Origin: Sinorhizobium sojae CCBAU 05684
Lineage (GTDB): Bacteria; Pseudomonadota; Alphaproteobacteria; Rhizobiales; Rhizobiaceae
DNA length: 64,000 nt
Assembly (NCBI RefSeq): GCF_002288525.1
Contig: NZ_CP023067.1
Coordinates: forward strand, 2,108,001-2,172,000
Direction of reading: 5' to 3'
Position 1 is the first letter of the stretch. The number at the start of each line of letters is the position of its first letter. The position numbers and the translations under genes are program-made. Below the pieces are notes generated by a model. The model searched no databases, was not told where the DNA came from, and was given only the letters and a program-made list of their open reading frames with translations. Below, piece by piece: positions 57,893 through 64,000 of this stretch.

Positions 57893-58714
57893 TCAGCGCT
57901 TCACCTGGAACGTATGCTCGATTCCCGGAAACGTACGGGCCTTCACCTCGTTGGCATAGTCTTCCGCCGCCTTTGAGATCGCCGGAGCGAGCTCGGCGAA
58001 GTGCTTGACGAAGCGCGGCTTGAAATCGTTGAACAGCCCGAGCATGTCGTCGGAAACGAGGATCTGGCCGTCACAGGCGGGCGACGCGCCGATGCCGATC
58101 GTCGGCGACCGGAGCATTGCGGTGATCTCGCGGGCAACCGGCTCCACCGTGCCCTCGATGACGATCGCGAAGGCTCCGGCATCGTCGATCGCCTTGGCGT
58201 CACGACGGATCTTCGCCACTTCCTTGTCGTTGCGCCCGACCGAGCGATAGCCGCCGGTGGTGTTGACGAGTTGCGGCATCAGCCCGATATGGCCGAGCAC
58301 CGGAATGCCGCGGCAGACGAGGAAGTCGACCGTCTCGGCCATCTCCGCCCCGCCCTCGAGCTTGACCGCGCTGCACCCGGTTTCCTTCAGGACACGCGCG
58401 GCGCTGCGGAAGGCCTGTTCCTTCGATTCCTGATAGGAGCCGAACGGCAGGTCGACGACGACGCAGGCGCGCTCTGCGCCGCGCATCACCGCCTGGCCAT
58501 GAGCGATCATCATGTCGAGCGTCACGCCGACAGTGGTATCGAGGCCGTAGAGCACCATCCCGAGCGAATCGCCGACGAGCAGGAAATCGACGTGCGGATC
58601 GAGGAGCCGCGCAACCGGCGTCGTATAGGCCGTGAGGCTGACGATCGGCCGCTCACCCTTCAGGGCCTCGATATTGGCGGGGCTGAGCCGCCGCTTGGTG
58701 TTCTGGACGCTCAT
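57893..58714 (-). CDS. panB: Ketopantoate hydroxymethyltransferase
   Basis: The 273-residue enzyme makes ketopantoate from 2-oxoisovalerate and methylene-tetrahydrofolate, the first step to pantothenate. Family blocks are [56 protein letters not shown] and GHIGLMPQ, ending with [20 protein letters not shown]. It begins 2 nt after the panC stop, so the two genes form an operon. Confidence 0.96.
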   Translation of the reverse strand: MSVQNTKRRLSPANIEALKGERPIVSLTAYTTPVARLLDPHVDFLLVGDSLGMVLYGLDTTVGVTLDMMIAHGQAVMRGAERACVVVDLPFGSYQESKEQAFRSAARVLKETGCSAVKLEGGAEMAETVDFLVCRGIPVLGHIGLMPQLVNTTGGYRSVGRNDKEVAKIRRDAKAIDDAGAFAIVIEGTVEPVAREITAMLRSPTIGIGASPACDGQILVSDDMLGLFNDFKPRFVKHFAELAPAISKAAEDYANEVKARTFPGIEHTFQVKR

Positions 58715-58716
58715 TC

Positions 58717-59592
58717 TCAGGCTACCTTTGCATAACGGGCGGAGTTCGGTGCGATGACGCGATTGTCGAGCAGCTTCGTCGACCCGAAGCGAACGAAAAG
58801 CAGGAGCAGCACCGGCTTATCGCCGATCTCCCCGATCGGTTCGAGGCTCTCCGGGTCGCGCAACGCAACCACTTCGGGACAGGCGAGCGGCTCGGACGAA
58901 AGAAACGCTGTTACCCCCTTCTCGACCGTGCCGGGATCGGTCTCTCCGCTTGCAATCAGCCGCTCGGCCTCTTCCAGGGCCTTGGGCACGATCGCAGCGA
59001 CGCGGCGCTCCTCCGCGGTGAGATAGACATTGCGCGACGAACAGGCGAGCCCGTCGTCCTCCCGTACCGTCGGCACGCCGACGACGGTCACCGGCTGCGC
59101 CAGATCCTCCACCATGCGGCGGATGATCTGCAACTGCTGGAAGTCCTTCTCGCCGAAATAGGCGCGGTCGGGCTGGACGATGTTGAAGAGCTTGGTGACG
59201 ACGGTCGCAACGCCGGCGAAATGCCCGGGCCTGACCGAGCCCTCGAGCTCGGAACCCAGCTTCGGCAGGTCGACCACGGCCTCCATCGGCCGCGGATACA
59301 TGTCCGCAACGCCGGGTGCGAAAAGGAAGTCGACGCCGCCCTCTTCAAGCATCTTCTCGTCGCGGGCGAGATCGCGCGGGTATTTGGCAAGATCCTCGCT
59401 CGGCCCGAACTGCAGCGGGTTGACGAAGATGCTCGCGACGACCACGTCGTTTTCGCTGCGTGCGCGGCGCACCAGTTCCATGTGACCGACATGGAGATAG
59501 CCCATGGTGGGAACCAGTCCGATCGACTTCCCGGCGCGTCGGTGCTCGGCAAGCGCCGCACGCAATGCGGCGATGGTGGTGATGGTCTTCAT
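58717..59592 (-). CDS. panC: Pantothenate synthetase
   Basis: The 291-residue ATP-dependent ligase joins pantoate and beta-alanine. It has [20 protein letters not shown] with the HxGH motif, [47 protein letters not shown] and [12 protein letters not shown]. The start at 59592 (MKTITT) gives the family length. panC comes first in the operon, followed by panB. Confidence 0.96.
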   Translation of the reverse strand: MKTITTIAALRAALAEHRRAGKSIGLVPTMGYLHVGHMELVRRARSENDVVVASIFVNPLQFGPSEDLAKYPRDLARDEKMLEEGGVDFLFAPGVADMYPRPMEAVVDLPKLGSELEGSVRPGHFAGVATVVTKLFNIVQPDRAYFGEKDFQQLQIIRRMVEDLAQPVTVVGVPTVREDDGLACSSRNVYLTAEERRVAAIVPKALEEAERLIASGETDPGTVEKGVTAFLSSEPLACPEVVALRDPESLEPIGEIGDKPVLLLLFVRFGSTKLLDNRVIAPNSARYAKVA

Positions 59593-59968
59593 CTCCGGAC
59601 CCTCCAATCCGCCGGGGCTGTGGCAAGATGCGCCCCGCTTCGCTGATATGGCTAGCCGCCAGCCCCGCGAAAAGGCAATTGCACAAAATTTGGCGGCAAA
59701 GCTCTATCTTGTGCGGCGCAAAAACACAAATGGAAATGGCGGAAGCGTGGCGACATCAAGGCGGGAGCGACAGGAGAACCCTGGGCTTGAAGCGCTGCGA
59801 GAGCGGCGTTTCAGGCAACCGGCTCGCCGATTGTGGCGGCGCAGTCCCGGATGACCGAGGCCTTGAAAGCCGTTGCCACCGCGCCAGATAAATTTCCCGC
59901 CACCTGTCGGCCAGCGGCCTCTGCCCGCGTCCTTGGCCAGTCACGTCAAACAATCACGAGGAAAATCC
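59593..59968. other. 376-bp divergent intergenic region
   Basis: The region lies between panC and the VOC gene. A sigma70-like rightward promoter is visible, with TTGCAC at 59679-59684, a 17-nt spacer and CTCTAT at 59702-59707. No repeat or convincing ORF is seen. The distance of about 260 nt to the VOC start leaves room for a long leader. Confidence 0.45.
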
Positions 59969-60370
59969 ATGCGCATGATCTTCGTCAACTTGCCGGTCAA
60001 GGACCTCAAGGCCTCCCGCGCCTTCTTCTCTGCCCTCGGCTTCACCTTCAACGAGCAGTTCTCCGACGACACCGCCGCCTGCACCGTCGTCGACGAGAAC
60101 ATCTTCGTCATGCTCCTGACCGAGCCGAAGTTCCGCGATTTCATCACCGGCGAGATCAGCGACACCGCCAAGGGCACCGAAGTCATCACCGCCCTCTCCG
60201 CTTCGAGCCGACAGGAGTGCGACGACATGCTGGAAAGGGCGCTTGCGGCAGGCGGCAAGCCCTGGAAGCCGGCCATCGACTACGGCTTCATGTACGGCGT
60301 CAGTTTCCAGGACCTCGATGGCCACGTCTGGGAATTCATGTGGATGGATATGTCAGCGCAGCAGGCGTGA
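59969..60370 (+). CDS. VOC (glyoxalase-fold) family protein
   Basis: The 133-residue protein has the two-beta-alpha-beta-beta-beta layout of VOC proteins, starting MRMIFVNLPVKDLKASRAFF and ending SFQDLDGHVWEFMWMDMSA. The last Glu and a few polar residues may bind metal. It belongs to the extradiol-dioxygenase-like group often annotated as lactoylglutathione lyase-like; no substrate is known. GAGGAAAATCC precedes the ATG. Confidence 0.87.
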   Translation: MRMIFVNLPVKDLKASRAFFSALGFTFNEQFSDDTAACTVVDENIFVMLLTEPKFRDFITGEISDTAKGTEVITALSASSRQECDDMLERALAAGGKPWKPAIDYGFMYGVSFQDLDGHVWEFMWMDMSAQQA

Positions 60371-60397
60371 GCGACGGGCGGGACCCGCAGCGCCTTC

Positions 60398-60437
60398 GGG
60401 GTCCCTCTACGCCGCCGACGCGGCGTAGAGGGACCCC
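60398..60437. terminator. 18-bp perfect inverted repeat between convergent genes
   Basis: GGGGTCCCTCTACGCCGC (60398-60415) pairs without mismatch with 60420-60437 over a CGAC loop. It lies between the convergent VOC and ligA genes. No T-run is present, so termination would be by a non-canonical route. Confidence 0.6.
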
Positions 60438-60550
60438 CTCCTTCAGGAAAAGCCGCGAAGGCTTTGCATACGATGCGAGCGACGGAATTCCTGGCGCGGC
60501 TGTGACTGCAATGCACCTCTCCGGCGCGGCATCCCCGCGCCCGCCGCGGC

Positions 60551-62776
<2,226 letters not shown>

Positions 62777-62799
62777 TCAACGCCTTTGCGTTGGAAAGA

Positions 62800-63999
62800 T
62801 CACCCATTCCCCGCCAGCAATCTTGCCGCGGCCGCTCTCGCTTCCTCGGTGATCGAAGCGCCGGCCAGCATGCGGGCAATCTCCTCGGTGCGCGCGTCGT
62901 CGTCCATGCGGGCGACACGAGTCGCGATCGTTTCGGCCCTCTCCGCCGACGGCCCCTTGGAGATCAGGAGGTGTGTCGCCGCGCGGGCGGCGACCTGCGG
63001 CGCATGGGTGACGGAAAGCACCTGAACGGTCTTCGAGAGCCGCTTCAGCCGCTGGCCGATGGCATCCGCAACCGCGCCGCCGACGCCGGTGTCGATCTCG
63101 TCGAAGACGAGCGTCGGCGCCGAGCCGCGATCGGCCAGCGCCACCTTGAGCGCCAGCAGGAAACGCGAAAGCTCGCCGCCCGAGGCGACCTTCATGATCG
63201 GCCCCGGACGGGTGCCGGGATTGGTCTGCACATGGAACTCGACGACGTCGATACCTTCTGCCGTCGGCGTGGCCGGGTCGGTGGCGACCTCGACCATGAA
63301 GCGCGCCCGCTCGAGCTTCAGCGCCGGCAACTCTTCCATCACGGCGGCCGAGAGCGCCGCCGCCGTGTTGCGGCGCTTCTCCGAAAGCGCGCGGGCTGCC
63401 GCGTCGAAGGCGGCCCGTGCCTCCGCGACTTGCACCTCGAACTGCTTCAACTTCTCTTCGCCCGCATCGAGATCGGCGAGGTCGGAAATCATCCGTACGG
63501 CGAGAGCCGGCAGTTCGACGACCGGGACGGAATATTTGCGGCTCGCGGCACGCAACGCAAACAGCCGCTCCTCGACGCGCTCCAGTTCCTTCGGGTCGAA
63601 CTCTGTATTGCGCAGTGCCCGTTCCACTGCCATCTGCGCGTCGGAAAGCTGATTGAGCGCGCCGTCCAGAAGCTCGACGGTTTCTTCGAGCAGGCCCGGC
63701 GCCTCGTGACTCTTGCGCTCGAGCCGCCGGACGAGCGAGGCGATCAGAGGCACTGGCGAGGCGTTGCCGTTCAGGAAATCGGACGCCTCGCTGATATCGC
63801 CTGCGATGCGCTCCACCTTCATCATCCGCGCCCGGGCTTCCGCCAGCTCCTCCTCTTCGCCGTCGCGCGGTGACAGCGTTTCCAGTTCCTCCACGGAGGA
63901 GCGCAGGTAATCCGCCTCCCGCGCCGCCGCTTCCACCTTTTCACGATGCTTCTTCAGGCCGCGCTCCGCATCCTTCCAGGCACGGTAGAGCGCCGCCAC
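62800..63999 (-). CDS. recN: DNA repair ATPase RecN, 3' part
   Basis: Only the last 399 or so residues are in the window; the 5' part, with the Walker A, lies beyond the right edge. The visible part has the end of the first coiled coil, the second coiled coil (about 160-200), ASGGELSRFLLALKVAL as the ABC signature and LVFDEIDTGVGGAVADAIGQ as Walker B and D-loop, then VLSVTHAPQVAARA. RecN is the SMC-like protein that holds DNA ends in double-strand break repair. ligA lies downstream. Confidence 0.93.
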   Translation of the reverse strand: MAALYRAWKDAERGLKKHREKVEAAAREADYLRSSVEELETLSPRDGEEEELAEARARMMKVERIAGDISEASDFLNGNASPVPLIASLVRRLERKSHEAPGLLEETVELLDGALNQLSDAQMAVERALRNTEFDPKELERVEERLFALRAASRKYSVPVVELPALAVRMISDLADLDAGEEKLKQFEVQVAEARAAFDAAARALSEKRRNTAAALSAAVMEELPALKLERARFMVEVATDPATPTAEGIDVVEFHVQTNPGTRPGPIMKVASGGELSRFLLALKVALADRGSAPTLVFDEIDTGVGGAVADAIGQRLKRLSKTVQVLSVTHAPQVAARAATHLLISKGPSAERAETIATRVARMDDDARTEEIARMLAGASITEEARAAAARLLAGNG

Positions 64000-64000
64000 C

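Overview
The window is chromosomal DNA of a Sinorhizobium/Ensifer-type alphaproteobacterium. Three things point there: a permuted two-piece tmRNA whose tag reads ANDNYAEARLAA, lying beside an alpha-type SspB; many copies of Rhizobium-specific intergenic mosaic elements (RIMEs) and related palindromes; and GC-rich genes of rhizobial type throughout. The identification rests on sequence features and family knowledge only; no database search was possible.

Layout. Bases 1 to about 5.4 kb are the right end of a prophage. This part is visibly lower in GC and contains an SGNH-hydrolase tail protein, a GIY-YIG-like and an HNH-like endonuclease gene flanking a GH24 endolysin, and an opposite-strand accessory block (a 50-residue ORF coupled to a 123-residue ORF, then a two-TM coiled-coil membrane protein). 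It abuts a cobalt-type nitrile hydratase operon (nthA-nthB). From 6.8 to 20 kb lie an NAD-epimerase/DoxX-like protein carrying an in-frame RIME, a DUF2269 protein, a LysE exporter, an aldo/keto reductase, ilvI-ilvH with a complete attenuator and leader peptide, a HerA-type ATPase, miaA divergent from serB, a GNAT acetyltransferase and a Do-type periplasmic protease. From 20 to 25 kb one strand carries thyA, a GST and folA, followed by hflK-hflC-DUF2065-ACT.

From 25 to 30 kb is a stress and proteolysis region: three tiny hydrophilic proteins behind an EcfG/RpoE2-type promoter, a DUF2267 gene running into ssrA, then sspB, a DUF4169 gene and a ribbon-helix-helix gene. tmRNA tags stalled products and SspB delivers them to ClpXP, so their adjacency makes functional sense. 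From 29.7 to 44.5 kb lie a giant AsmA protein, a D-lactate dehydrogenase-type flavoprotein with a 20-bp perfect palindrome just upstream, a DUF1772 protein, an RND efflux pair, a Tat-exported cyclase-family protein, a carboxymuconolactone decarboxylase-like protein, and a UvrD/PcrA helicase interrupted in frame by a chain of hairpins.

From 44.5 to 64 kb lie a second GNAT, a GGDEF diguanylate cyclase, a CreA-like protein, two paralogous small exported proteins, a chemoreceptor-CheW pair, a SCO copper chaperone, prmA, a structured leader with a 24-codon ORF, aminopeptidase P, azlC-azlD, panC-panB, a VOC protein, ligA and the 3' part of recN. No rRNA or tRNA gene, insertion sequence, integrase or CRISPR array was seen. 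The most unusual signals are repeat elements that act on coding sequence: RIME ends supply the stop codon of three genes, one RIME is translated through, and a hairpin array is embedded in a helicase gene.
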